60,312 nucleotides of DNA, from positions 1 to 60,312 of the forward strand of contig JAGQHE010000035.1 of assembly GCA_020431995.1 (NCBI GenBank). Reading direction: 5' to 3'. This document shows, piece by piece, positions 15,573 to 24,256 of the stretch. The notes below the pieces were generated by a model. That model was not told the origin of the DNA and did not search any database. It was given only the letters and a program-made list of their open reading frames with translations. The DNA comes from Candidatus Nitrosopumilus sp. (lineage in GTDB: Archaea; Thermoproteota; Nitrososphaeria; Nitrososphaerales; Nitrosopumilaceae). Numbering within the stretch: position 1 is the stretch's first letter; every line of letters starts with the position of its first letter. The position numbers were made by a program, and so were the translations under genes.

Positions 15573-16577
15573 AATTCCTTCAATAATTATCTCAAATCCG
15601 TCATCTATCTTCCCAATTCCGTATTTGCAACCCGTAATTTTTGATGTTACAAACAAATTTGTCTCTAAATGTTTTGTAATTTCTCTAACTTGAAATTTTG
15701 TTTTTCCATCCCCTAAACTTGCAGGGACAACCAGCATGTCTGCCAAGTTATCGTCTATTGTTAAAGAATTTACAAATTTATCAAATTTTATGTCAAACCT
15801 CTGTGTTTTTTTATCAAATAACGAATCAATCCCCACAATTGAATTTTCATCAATACTGTAAATCAACAAAGACGCTCCCGCATCAATTGCCTCTTGATTT
15901 TTTATTTCTGCCTCTACGACAAAATTCCTACTTGTTAATTCCTTTTTAATTTCTACGATTTGATTATTAATCTTCTCTTCTGATATCTTTGAAAATGTAC
16001 AAATCAACTTCACGTCATTCGTTGTTCTTTTTGTAAATGATGTTGATACTAAATGTGAGGGATATACTTGTAAACAAACCTCTCCCAATCCTTTCGGATA
16101 GTATCCGCGTTTAATCAATCTAAGTGAAAACTTTATCCCCATTCTAGAATACGCTTCTCTTAGCACATGTTGAGTATAGTCAATCGTAGGGCTCCAAAGA
16201 ACATCCGTACCCCCTTTAATTGTTAAATTGAGTCTTTTTTGAGAAATTGCAACAACAGGAATCAAAACTTGTAAAATTAACGAAATACTACCGGCCGTTC
16301 CTACATCTTCAACTAATTCCAAACTCTCAACACCGTTTGGAATAAATTTTAATTCCGTAGATCCAATCTCTGCTCCTATAACCTTGGCATTCGATATCTT
16401 TTGAAGAATGATTATTGCAGTAAGATGCTGTGGTCTTATTCCTGGAACTTTTCTATTTTTTCTAATGTTTTCTATGTGGATTGGTTGTTTGGTAATGCAT
16501 GAAAGTATAATAGCTGAGCGGATAATTTGTCCTCCGCCCTCACCATATGCTCCATTAATTTTTAGAAAGTCCGTAAT
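15552..16577 (-). CDS. rtcA: RNA 3'-terminal phosphate cyclase
   Basis: Converts RNA 3'-phosphate to 2',3'-cyclic phosphate with ATP. INGAYGEGGGQIIRSAIILS at the N-terminus, the RKVPGIRPQHLTAI segment and the KRGYYPKGLGEV motif are typical. The active-site histidine is probably that of the DYTQHVL or RPQHL region; by eye I could not settle which. Length of about 341 residues is normal. The only ATG/GTG/TTG starts in frame (16712 or 16694) would add about 40 unrelated residues antisense to nadM. Homology begins close to 16565. An ATT codon at 16577 behind a tttttaaaa element is a candidate non-standard start, so the 5' end is uncertain. Confidence 0.85.
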   Translation of the reverse strand: MTDFLKINGAYGEGGGQIIRSAIILSCITKQPIHIENIRKNRKVPGIRPQHLTAIIILQKISNAKVIGAEIGSTELKFIPNGVESLELVEDVGTAGSISLILQVLIPVVAISQKRLNLTIKGGTDVLWSPTIDYTQHVLREAYSRMGIKFSLRLIKRGYYPKGLGEVCLQVYPSHLVSTSFTKRTTNDVKLICTFSKISEEKINNQIVEIKKELTSRNFVVEAEIKNQEAIDAGASLLIYSIDENSIVGIDSLFDKKTQRFDIKFDKFVNSLTIDDNLADMLVVPASLGDGKTKFQVREITKHLETNLFVTSKITGCKYGIGKIDDGFEIIIEGISDSSIK

Positions 16578-16636
16578 TATTTTTGATAATTGCTCTTTAT
16601 GATAGTTTTTTAAAATGAATTCTTTTACATTGCTAT

Positions 16637-17131
16637 ATGAATGGCCTGCTAATAGGAAGATTCCAGCCTTTCCATTTAGGCCATCTTGAAGCATTACGTT
16701 TTGCATTGTCAAAAGTTGATAAACTGTGGGTGGGCTTAGGCAGTTCTAACAAACCTGTAGAAAAAAACAACCCATTTACTGCTGAAGAGCGAAAAGAAAT
16801 GATTCTATCCTCAATTGACGATTCAATGAAAAAAGACATCTCTATTTATTTTATCCCTGATGTAGACAACCATGTAAAATGGATTGAGAAGATAGATGCT
16901 ATAGTTCCAAAATTTGATATAATTTTCTCTAATGATGATCTAACAAAACACCTGTATTCTAAAAGAGCAACTCAAGTCGTTTCTATCCCATTTTTTAATA
17001 GGGATAAGTTATCTGGAACCAATATCAGAGATCTAATAATTAGCGATCAGAAATGGGATGATCTTGTTCCTGAAGGCACAAAGAACTTTTTGATAAATTC
17101 TAATGCTAAAGAGCATCTGAAAAATCTCTAA
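16637..17131 (+). CDS. nadM: nicotinamide-nucleotide adenylyltransferase
   Basis: Archaeal NMNAT that joins NMN and ATP to form NAD. The N-terminus MNGLLIGRFQPFHLGHLEAL contains the nucleotidyltransferase GRFQPFHxGH motif. NPFTAEERKEMI near residue 45 and the ISGTxxR-like motif KLSGTNIRDLI near 129 complete the active site. At 164 residues it is the short archaeal form. It is divergent from rtcA with a very short gap and followed 40 bases later by the class V aminotransferase gene, which has its own promoter. Confidence 0.95.
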   Translation: MNGLLIGRFQPFHLGHLEALRFALSKVDKLWVGLGSSNKPVEKNNPFTAEERKEMILSSIDDSMKKDISIYFIPDVDNHVKWIEKIDAIVPKFDIIFSNDDLTKHLYSKRATQVVSIPFFNRDKLSGTNIRDLIISDQKWDDLVPEGTKNFLINSNAKEHLKNL

Positions 17132-17139
17132 TTATAAAT
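17132..17139 (+). promoter_or_regulatory. TATA-like box for the class V aminotransferase
   Basis: ttataaat is centred about 37 bases before the ATG at 17172. The transcript would carry a leader of about ten bases, unlike most genes here. Confidence 0.45.
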
Positions 17140-17171
17140 AAACCCCATATTGTATTGACAGGTAGATACGT

Positions 17172-18317
17172 ATGGAATACCTCTCAATGCTTCCTGGTCC
17201 AACAAATGTACCTAACAGAGTAATGAGAGCGATGCTTGCGCCTATAATTAATCATAGAAGTGATGATTTTGTTGAATTGTACACTGATGTCGTGAAAAAA
17301 ACTCAACAAGTTTTTGAAACACAAAATGATATTGTTGCTTTGTCTGCGTCTGGAACTGGCGCAGTAGAGGCAGGTGTGGTAAATTTAGTCAAAAAAGGCG
17401 ATAAAATTATCATTCCAATTAATGGAGAATTTAGTGGCAGACTGTCACAATTAATTGAAAATCAAGGAGCTAATGTCATAAAACTTGAAACTCCACCGGG
17501 ACAAAATGCAACTTTTGATCAAATAAAAGAAGCATTTGATAATAATAAAGACGTTAAGGCATTCTATGTTGTTCATAATGAAACTTCGACAGGAACAATG
17601 GTAAATTATCTTGATAGGATATCTGACTTGACATCGAGAAATGATGCATTTTATGTAGTAGACTCTGTTTCATTACTTGGCGGTGCTCAACTCCCGGTTG
17701 ATAAGTGGAATATTGATGTATGTATGACTGGTGCACAAAAAGCAATTGCCGCTCCTCCAGGCATTTCGCCAATATCTGTTAGTGCTAAAGCCAAAAAATA
17801 CATGACGGCAAATCCGCCACCAACAATGTACTTCAATTTGGCAAGATATTTCAAATACTATGATGAGGAAAAACATACTCCTTTTACGCCCGCACTTCCA
17901 TTGCTTTATGCATATAGAGAAGCATTATCAATAATGCTGGAAGAAGGGTTACAAAATGTCTTTAAACGTCATAAGGTTTGTTCTGATGCATTATACTCTG
18001 GATTGAGTGCAATTGGTCTTTCTCCATTTGCTAAAGAAGAGGATCGCTCAATCTCAATCGTCGCATTAAATTATTTGGATGGACTTGAAGACAAAACTTT
18101 CAGAAATACGCTAGCTAATAAATTCAAAGTATTAGTCGCAGGGGGATTTGGTAATCTTAAGGGCAAAGTATTCAGAGTTGGATGCATGGGGGAAGTTAGT
18201 CCCTATCATGTAATGAGAACAATCTCTGCAATTTCATCTACCTTGGCAATGATGGGATATGATATAGATGCTCAAGCAGGACTGAAGACTGCAGAAGAAA
18301 AACTAAAAGCTCTCTAA
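17172..18317 (+). CDS. class V aminotransferase (alanine-glyoxylate / serine-pyruvate type)
   Basis: 381-residue PLP enzyme. MEYLSMLPGPTNVPNRVMRA is the canonical N-terminus of serine-glyoxylate/alanine-glyoxylate aminotransferases. SASGTGAVEAGVVNLV binds the cofactor phosphate, VVDSVSLLGGAQLPVDKW contains the PLP-ring Asp, and the Schiff-base lysine sits in MTGAQKAIAAPPG (about residue 195). Likely substrates are serine, alanine and glyoxylate or hydroxypyruvate, feeding glycine/serine metabolism. Choice among these is not resolvable. Complete, with no unusual features. Confidence 0.92.
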   Translation: MEYLSMLPGPTNVPNRVMRAMLAPIINHRSDDFVELYTDVVKKTQQVFETQNDIVALSASGTGAVEAGVVNLVKKGDKIIIPINGEFSGRLSQLIENQGANVIKLETPPGQNATFDQIKEAFDNNKDVKAFYVVHNETSTGTMVNYLDRISDLTSRNDAFYVVDSVSLLGGAQLPVDKWNIDVCMTGAQKAIAAPPGISPISVSAKAKKYMTANPPPTMYFNLARYFKYYDEEKHTPFTPALPLLYAYREALSIMLEEGLQNVFKRHKVCSDALYSGLSAIGLSPFAKEEDRSISIVALNYLDGLEDKTFRNTLANKFKVLVAGGFGNLKGKVFRVGCMGEVSPYHVMRTISAISSTLAMMGYDIDAQAGLKTAEEKLKAL

Positions 18318-18330
18318 AATCATGTTAACT

Positions 18331-18338
18331 TAATATAA
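18331..18338 (+). promoter_or_regulatory. TATA-like box for the FKBP gene
   Basis: taatataa is centred about 26 bases before TTG 18360, consistent with a leaderless transcript starting at that codon. Confidence 0.5.
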
Positions 18339-18359
18339 GGAAATTCGAGACCGATCACA

Positions 18360-19106
18360 TTGACTTTCAATAAAGGCTCGTTAATTCTAATTGATTATAC
18401 TGCAAAGGTAAAAGATAGTGACGAGATTTTTGATACAACCATTGAAGAGAATGCAAAAAAATATTCCATTCATGAACAAAACGTCAAATATCAACCAAAA
18501 CTAGTTTCTATTGGCGAAGCATCATATCCTGTTCTAAAAGGATTGGATGAAGCACTTGCAAAAACTTCGGTTGGTGATAAACTAACTGTTGAAGTAACTC
18601 CTGACAAAGGTTTTGGTGAAAGAGATGCTGGCAAAGTTAGAATGATACCTATCAGGAAATTGGGAGAAGATGCAGAAAAGGTTTCAGTAGGCGATACCAT
18701 TGAAGTTGATAATAAAAGAGGGATTATTCGTTTTATCGGATCTGGTAGAGTTCAAGTAGATTACAACCACCGATATGCAGGAAAAACAATTGTTTTTGAT
18801 GTAAATGTTATACAAGCACTCGAATCCCCAAGTGACAAAATAGATTCGATTCTTAAAAATAGGCTTCCGATAGAAGACGCAAAAATCTCGTTTGACTTGA
18901 AGGATAATGAAGCAAACATCAAAATTCCTGAGGAACTTTTGCGTGCTGACGGTTTACAGATTATGAAGCATTTCATCCAACTAGATATTTTCAAGTTTGT
19001 TCCGACTCTAGAAAGAATAAACTTTGTTGAGACACATGTCAATAAAAAAACCCAAGAAAAGAAGCCTGAACTAAAAGAAAAAACACCTGAGCAAAAGACT
19101 GCTTAG
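18360..19106 (+). CDS. FKBP-type peptidyl-prolyl isomerase, SlyD-like with C-terminal extension
   Basis: 248 residues from TTG. The first 160 residues are an FKBP with an inserted IF domain: GSLILIDYTAKVKDSDEIFD, PVLKGLDEALAKTSVGDKLT, EVTPDKGFGERDAGKV, then the NHRYAGKTIVFDV end of the fold. The remaining 90 residues form a second domain seen in long archaeal FKBPs and finish in a Lys/Glu-rich tail (EKKPELKEKTPEQKT). It should act as a cytosolic folding catalyst/chaperone. It converges on egsA, one base apart. Confidence 0.92.
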   Translation: MTFNKGSLILIDYTAKVKDSDEIFDTTIEENAKKYSIHEQNVKYQPKLVSIGEASYPVLKGLDEALAKTSVGDKLTVEVTPDKGFGERDAGKVRMIPIRKLGEDAEKVSVGDTIEVDNKRGIIRFIGSGRVQVDYNHRYAGKTIVFDVNVIQALESPSDKIDSILKNRLPIEDAKISFDLKDNEANIKIPEELLRADGLQIMKHFIQLDIFKFVPTLERINFVETHVNKKTQEKKPELKEKTPEQKTA

Positions 19107-19107
19107 A

Positions 19108-20172
19108 TTAAATCACTTTGCTGGTCTTTGCAAGATTTCTTGCTCTTCTTTCTGTCATTTCTATTTCTTTTAGAATTGTATATCTCTCAGGCCTCAAGTC
19201 TTGCGCAATCATCAGCGCATCTATGATCTGTTCTTCATTTAAGCCAATTTGTTTTGCGGTCGTTGGAGCTCCTACGTCTTTGAGGGTCTTCACAATTTTT
19301 TTCCAATCTTGGCCTTGAAGTTTTGTAATCATTATTGCACCTAATCCACATTTTTCACCATGAAGTCCTTTTCCGGGCGCAATTTTATCTAGTGCATGGG
19401 AAAAGAGGTGTTCCGCACCAGAACACGGTCTGCTACTTCCAGCAATACAAGATGCAACTCCTGCACTAATGAGAGCTTCTACAATCACTCTTGCATCTAG
19501 TCCTTTCTTTGCATACTGACTTGATTTTTCCATTACTATCTTTGCACTCATTATGGCCAAATTTGCTGAATATCTTCCATAATACTCTCCGGTTTTGTCA
19601 CGTCCTAGCTTCCAATCTTTCACTGCACTTATGTTTGCCACAAGATCTCCGCATCCACTTGCAAGCAATCTAGGTGGTGCTTTTTTGATTATGTCAATAT
19701 CTACAAAAACACCTAAAGGAGCTGTTGCAATAATTGAATGGGGTTTGTCACTTTTTATTGAAACAAATGGACTCGCCATTCCATCATGTGATGCCGCTGT
19801 TGGTACACTAACAAACGGAATATCTAAATTAAAGGCAACTAGTTTTGCTGTGTCTACAGAACGACCGCCGCCGATACCGATTATTATATCGCTATGATCT
19901 TTTTTCACTTCTCTCTGAATCTCATTTAAAGTATCAATCTGATTATCTTTTGATGTATGCCAAGTAAATCTAATTTTTTTTACTTTTAATGATTTTTCAA
20001 TTTTTTGTTTAATGATTTTTTTGACATGAATTCCTGAAATTAGAGACACTTTCTTTGGTTTAGTTAGATTATATAGAAATTCCCCAAGTTCGCTAATATT
20101 TTTTTCACCTACGACAATCTGCCTTGGCAGTTCCATTGTGTGTGAATCCATGCGATCATGATTTTTTCTCAT
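19108..20172 (-). CDS. egsA: sn-glycerol-1-phosphate dehydrogenase
   Basis: NAD(P)H-dependent enzyme that makes the glycerol-1-phosphate backbone of archaeal lipids. IIIGIGGGRSVDTAKLVAF is the dinucleotide-binding loop and VPTAASHDGMASPFVS the substrate loop. The Zn ligands are expected in SGCGDLVANISA, AEHLFSHALD and LHGEKCGLG, all present. Length is 354 residues, typical. The ATG at 20172 has a TATA-like tatttaaaag at 20201-20210 about 33 bases upstream. The gene is divergent from psmB with a 75-base shared promoter region. Confidence 0.96.
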   Translation of the reverse strand: MRKNHDRMDSHTMELPRQIVVGEKNISELGEFLYNLTKPKKVSLISGIHVKKIIKQKIEKSLKVKKIRFTWHTSKDNQIDTLNEIQREVKKDHSDIIIGIGGGRSVDTAKLVAFNLDIPFVSVPTAASHDGMASPFVSIKSDKPHSIIATAPLGVFVDIDIIKKAPPRLLASGCGDLVANISAVKDWKLGRDKTGEYYGRYSANLAIMSAKIVMEKSSQYAKKGLDARVIVEALISAGVASCIAGSSRPCSGAEHLFSHALDKIAPGKGLHGEKCGLGAIMITKLQGQDWKKIVKTLKDVGAPTTAKQIGLNEEQIIDALMIAQDLRPERYTILKEIEMTERRARNLAKTSKVI

Positions 20173-20200
20173 TATTTATCATTTCAAGGGATCAAAAAGT

Positions 20201-20210
20201 TATTTAAAAG
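20201..20210. promoter_or_regulatory. TATA-like element between egsA and psmB
   Basis: tatttaaaag lies between the two divergent starts, about 33 bases from the egsA ATG (read as cttttaaata on the minus strand) and 43 bases from the psmB TTG. It most likely serves egsA; psmB may use a weaker element near 20226-20235. Confidence 0.4.
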
Positions 20211-20247
20211 GGTCAGATGCCATCTACTTTATCTTAATAGGTGTATT

Positions 20248-20880
20248 TTGTCAAATAACGTTGAAGAAAAAATTCTGCATGGGACCACCACTGTAGGTAT
20301 CAAGGCTAGAGACGGTGTCGTATTGTGTGCTGATATGAGAGCTAGTGCTGGCTATTTTATTGCAAACAATAACACAATGAAAATTCAGAAAATCGATTTA
20401 CATGCAGGCTTAACCCTAGCTGGAGGCGTTGCTGATGCACAAAATATCGTTGATATTTTACGTTATCACTCTAATCTTCATAGAGTGGAAAAACAGGGAC
20501 CAATCTCAATTCATTCACTTGCAAGACTATGCTCTTTGATTTTCCATCAAAACAGGGGCTATCCATTTATGGCTGACATATTGGTTGGTGGGTTTGATGC
20601 GCATGGACCTGCATTATTTAACATTGACATGTTTGGCTCAGTTGAGGAAAAATCATATGTTACAACCGGCAGTGGCTCACCAGTAGCTTATGGTTTACTT
20701 GAAGAAGAATACAAAAAAGATCTAACAGTTGAGGAAGCCAAGAAAATTGCTTTACGGGCTGTTAAAGCTGCAATAGTTAGAAACATTGGTACTGGAGATG
20801 GAATCAACATCGCAGTAATGGATAAAGATGGATTCCGTCTTTTGACCGATGAACAAAAAAAAGCAGTCATAGAACTTTAG
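20248..20880 (+). CDS. psmB: proteasome beta subunit
   Basis: Catalytic subunit of the archaeal 20S proteasome. The TTG at 20248 gives a short propeptide (MSNNVEEKILHG) ahead of mature Thr1 in GTTTVGIKARDGVVL. D17, K33-region and the GSGS loop (VTTGSGSPVAYGLLE) complete the Ntn-hydrolase site, and GDGINIAVMDKDG ends the fold. An open frame continues upstream to 20158 but overlaps egsA and lacks homology. It is followed 8 bases later by the aCPSF1 gene, so the two are almost certainly one operon. Confidence 0.94.
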   Translation: MSNNVEEKILHGTTTVGIKARDGVVLCADMRASAGYFIANNNTMKIQKIDLHAGLTLAGGVADAQNIVDILRYHSNLHRVEKQGPISIHSLARLCSLIFHQNRGYPFMADILVGGFDAHGPALFNIDMFGSVEEKSYVTTGSGSPVAYGLLEEEYKKDLTVEEAKKIALRAVKAAIVRNIGTGDGINIAVMDKDGFRLLTDEQKKAVIEL

Positions 20881-20887
20881 TGATTTA

Positions 20888-22828
20888 ATGCAAAGAAAAC
20901 AATTACAAAGAGATTCAGATCCTAGTAGCCAAAGTATTATGGCAACCATACTGCAAAGTATACCAAAGGAAGCAAGTGTTACAAAAATAGAATATGAAGG
21001 ACCAAGAATTGCTCTTTACACAAATACTCCAAGATATCTGATGGAAAACAACGATACAATATCTAATCTTGTAAATATAATCAAGAAAAGAATTGTTGTT
21101 AGAACTGATGAATCAATAAGAAAACCTGAAGACGAAGCTAGAAAAATTATTGCAGAATATGTTCCAAAAGAAGCAAATCTACAGGCGACTCTCTTTGACG
21201 CTACCACTGGCGAAGTATCAATTGAAGCAAAGAGACCTTGGCTATTACAAAGAAATGCAAAAGAATTCGATCATGTGGAAGTTACTGAGATGATAGGCTG
21301 GAGACTGCGTATTAGAAAAGCGACAACCATCCCGTCACGTACAATTCAAACAATTAACGCAATTCTAAAACAATCTTCCTCTGAAAGGAGTAAGCAGCTT
21401 AAACAAGTTGGCGATGAAATTTTTAGGCCTCGATTGTCCCAAAGGACTGAAGTTTCGTTATATACGCTTGGAGGATTTGGTCAAGTAGGACGATCTTCAT
21501 TACTACTGTCCACGCCTGAAAGTAAGATTCTGATTGACTGTGGCATAAATCCAGGTGCACGATCTCCGATGGACGCATTTCCTAGGTTAGACTCACTCAA
21601 TATCACACTAGATGAGCTTGATGCAATAGTCATTGGACATGCACATCTGGATCACACTGGGTTTTTACCAACTTTATGTAAATATGGCTATAAAGGTCCT
21701 ATTTACTGCACTGAACCAACACTTCCAATGATGAATCTTATTCAGTTAGATGCAATCAAAGTAGCATCTGCTCAAGGTAGAACCCCTATTTATGCCGAAC
21801 GAGATGTAAAACAGATCATGAGACAAGCGATCACACTCCCTTATGGAACAGTAACTGATATCTCGCCTGATATTAAACTAGTTTTTGCAAATGCCGGCCA
21901 TATACTAGGTTCTGCGCTATGTCATTTTCATATTGGAAATGGAGTCCATAACTTTGTTTATTCAGGCGATATTAAATTTGGGAAAAGTATTTTGTTCGAA
22001 GCTGCCAGTTGGAATTTCCCAAGAGTTGAAACATTGTTGATCGAAAGTACATATGGTCTTAAAGAAGATATTCAACCAACTAGACAAGAAGTAGAATCTG
22101 CTTTCATTAATGCTGTTAACAATACATTAGCAGATGGAGGTAAAGTCCTGATACCTATTCCGGCAGTTGGACGCGCACAAGAAATTATGATGGTGATTGA
22201 TCATTATATGAAATCAGGTGAAATGATTGAAGCACCAGTATTTACTGAAGGAATGATATCTGAGGCGTCTGCAATACATGAATCCTATCCTGAATATCTT
22301 GCAAGGGAACTCAAACAAAAGATTCTGGAAACTGATGACAACCCATTTGATTCTGAATACTTTACAAATATTGAGCATGGAGACGCAAGAGAAGAACCAA
22401 TGAGAGATAATTCGCCATGCATAATCTTGGCAACATCCGGAATGTTGGAAGGCGGACCAGTTTTGGAATACTTTAAAAATATTGCACCTGACAAGAAGAA
22501 CAAAGTACTGTTTGTATCTTATCAAGTTAATGGAACTTTAGGAAGAAGAGTTCTTGATGGCTCTAAACAAGCAACCATGTTGGGAAAAGAAGGAAAAGTT
22601 GAAGCCGTCTCAATTAACTGTGGTGTGGAAAAACTGGATGGGTTTAGCGGTCACAGTGATTATAACCAATTGATGTCATTTGTTCAAAGACTAAGACCAA
22701 AACTTCGCCGTGTGTTAGTTAATCATGGTGAACGTAAAAAATCGGAAAACCTTGCTATGAATATTAGACGAATGTACAAAGTACCTACACACTACCCACA
22801 AGTTCAAGAAGCGATAAAATTATTTTAG
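20888..22828 (+). CDS. aCPSF1 / FttA, beta-CASP ribonuclease and transcription terminator
   Basis: 646 residues. N-terminal KH-type RNA-binding region (about residues 1-170) is followed by a metallo-beta-lactamase domain with HAHLDHTG (residues 251-258) and a beta-CASP insert. Later metal ligands are in AGHILGSAL, YSGDIKFG and GHSDYNQL. In archaea this protein cleaves nascent RNA at U-rich sites and causes termination. All catalytic residues appear present. The 8-base gap to psmB points to co-expression with the proteasome. The 3' end overlaps sepF by 9 bases. Confidence 0.95.
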   Translation: MQRKQLQRDSDPSSQSIMATILQSIPKEASVTKIEYEGPRIALYTNTPRYLMENNDTISNLVNIIKKRIVVRTDESIRKPEDEARKIIAEYVPKEANLQATLFDATTGEVSIEAKRPWLLQRNAKEFDHVEVTEMIGWRLRIRKATTIPSRTIQTINAILKQSSSERSKQLKQVGDEIFRPRLSQRTEVSLYTLGGFGQVGRSSLLLSTPESKILIDCGINPGARSPMDAFPRLDSLNITLDELDAIVIGHAHLDHTGFLPTLCKYGYKGPIYCTEPTLPMMNLIQLDAIKVASAQGRTPIYAERDVKQIMRQAITLPYGTVTDISPDIKLVFANAGHILGSALCHFHIGNGVHNFVYSGDIKFGKSILFEAASWNFPRVETLLIESTYGLKEDIQPTRQEVESAFINAVNNTLADGGKVLIPIPAVGRAQEIMMVIDHYMKSGEMIEAPVFTEGMISEASAIHESYPEYLARELKQKILETDDNPFDSEYFTNIEHGDAREEPMRDNSPCIILATSGMLEGGPVLEYFKNIAPDKKNKVLFVSYQVNGTLGRRVLDGSKQATMLGKEGKVEAVSINCGVEKLDGFSGHSDYNQLMSFVQRLRPKLRRVLVNHGERKKSENLAMNIRRMYKVPTHYPQVQEAIKLF

Positions 22829-23098
22829 ATCATATTCAGGTTTCCAGATCTTTACGCTTGATGGCGCAACAATAATTCGCTCTTCGCCTAATCTGGCAAT
22901 CTCTGCATCTGCAGCTTTTGCAATAGAATACAATTCTTCTACAACTTTACGAAGCTGCTCAACATCCTTTTGTGCTAATGGTGTGACTCTTAGAATCAAA
23001 ATCATGTCCTTCTTGACGTCCTCTTTGATAGAATGAACATCACTGATGTCTCTAATTGTTATGGCCTTGAGATATGTTGGATTTTCCTGTTTTTGCAT
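22820..23098 (-). CDS. sepF: SepF-like protein (DUF552)
   Basis: 92 residues with the conserved archaeal SepF pattern: YLKAITIRDISDVHSIKEDV, ILRVTPLAQKDVEQLRKVVE, and GEERIIVAPSSVKIW near the end. SepF polymerises and, in archaea with FtsZ-based division, anchors FtsZ at the membrane. The N-terminus here (MQKQENPTY) lacks a clear amphipathic membrane helix. Thaumarchaea divide with the ESCRT-like Cdv system, so the role of SepF is open. It converges on aCPSF1 with a 9-base overlap. Confidence 0.85.
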   Translation of the reverse strand: MQKQENPTYLKAITIRDISDVHSIKEDVKKDMILILRVTPLAQKDVEQLRKVVEELYSIAKAADAEIARLGEERIIVAPSSVKIWKPEYDLK

Positions 23099-23171
23099 CC
23101 TTGTTGAAAATGAGATCTACTCACTCAAAAACTCTTCCTTAGTTTTGACTAACTTCTTAAAAAATTCATGC

Positions 23172-24230
23172 CTACATTCTGAATTTGATATAGGATTCTT
23201 CTTCTGCGCATTTTGAGATGATTTCTTCAAATATCTCGTCTTTTTTCACAATGACGGTTCCCTGCTTATTTTCTGGTGCATCTGAATATCTCAGGGTTAC
23301 AGATGACGCAAATTCGACATGTAGTCCTGCGTTCTTACCGCGCAGTATTGAAACTGGTCCTACGTAATCCTTTGCTTCAAGTAAAATATCTCCTGGTAAC
23401 GCTAATGCTTTGATCATTTCATTCTCGTCTTTATTTCTGCCAACGACAAATTTTGTTTCCCCGTCCAATCTAAAATGCCTACCAATTTTTAATAGATCAA
23501 TATCGTTAATCGTTGGAGTTTCAATATGCTCAAACAAGTCTTTAGCTTTGATTCCGAACTGTGGTTCCGTTAGCAAGCAGCCGCCTCCCGCATTAGGTGG
23601 GTTTTCAATTCCGTATTTTTTTGCCATCTCTAACTGATTTCTTCTTGTTCTGCCCTTGATCATTCCAAGATCTTCCCTTCTGATCAATCCGTTTCTTTCA
23701 GGATCTGTTTCTGGTAGTAGTCCCCCTGATAACGGCCTAACAATTTTTCCAACAAGGTCTGAATCTTTTTCAATCATTCTTAATGAGTCTAAATGCTGGC
23801 TCATTGGGCGTTGCCCTAATACCTCTCCTGATATGATAAATTCTGCCCCAATTTCCTCCATGTGTTTCTTTGCTGCATCAAACATCATTGTTCTACAGTC
23901 AACGCATGGATTAAAACCAGCACCAATTCCATGTTTTGGATGTTTTAGCATCTCGATGTATTCATCTCCAAGATAAACAGTTTTCAAATTTACATTCAGA
24001 TCATCTGCCCTTTCTCTAATTTCAAATCCGCACCCTCGTCCACAATCAAAATCACAAAAGGGAGTTTTTATTGCAACAGCTGAAACTTCAAAACCTTTCT
24101 CTTGCATCATTCTTACTGCAAGTTGACTATCTAGACCGCCTGACAGTAAGGCAACCACTTTTTTCTTCTCTTTTTCCTCCGTCACAGGATACCAATTCAA
24201 TTTTCCATATACAAACTTTACATCAAACAT
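23172..24230 (-). CDS. PP-loop ATPase, MnmA/ThiI-like tRNA thiolation enzyme
   Basis: 352 residues. The PP-loop motif SGGLDSQLAVRMMQEKG (near residue 30) adenylates the substrate. Cysteines in FCDFDCGRGCGF and NPCVDCRTMMFDAAKKH are candidates for persulfide chemistry or metal binding. The C-terminal half contains a region of the type found after PP-loop domains in putative tRNA 2-/4-thiouridylases. The cellular target (tRNA s4U or s2U) is inferred from family. No cysteine desulfurase is adjacent. It is divergent from the dipeptidase gene 26 bases away. Confidence 0.8.
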   Translation of the reverse strand: MFDVKFVYGKLNWYPVTEEKEKKKVVALLSGGLDSQLAVRMMQEKGFEVSAVAIKTPFCDFDCGRGCGFEIRERADDLNVNLKTVYLGDEYIEMLKHPKHGIGAGFNPCVDCRTMMFDAAKKHMEEIGAEFIISGEVLGQRPMSQHLDSLRMIEKDSDLVGKIVRPLSGGLLPETDPERNGLIRREDLGMIKGRTRRNQLEMAKKYGIENPPNAGGGCLLTEPQFGIKAKDLFEHIETPTINDIDLLKIGRHFRLDGETKFVVGRNKDENEMIKALALPGDILLEAKDYVGPVSILRGKNAGLHVEFASSVTLRYSDAPENKQGTVIVKKDEIFEEIISKCAEEESYIKFRM

Positions 24231-24256
24231 AAATTGAGAATCGAAGATATTTTTGT

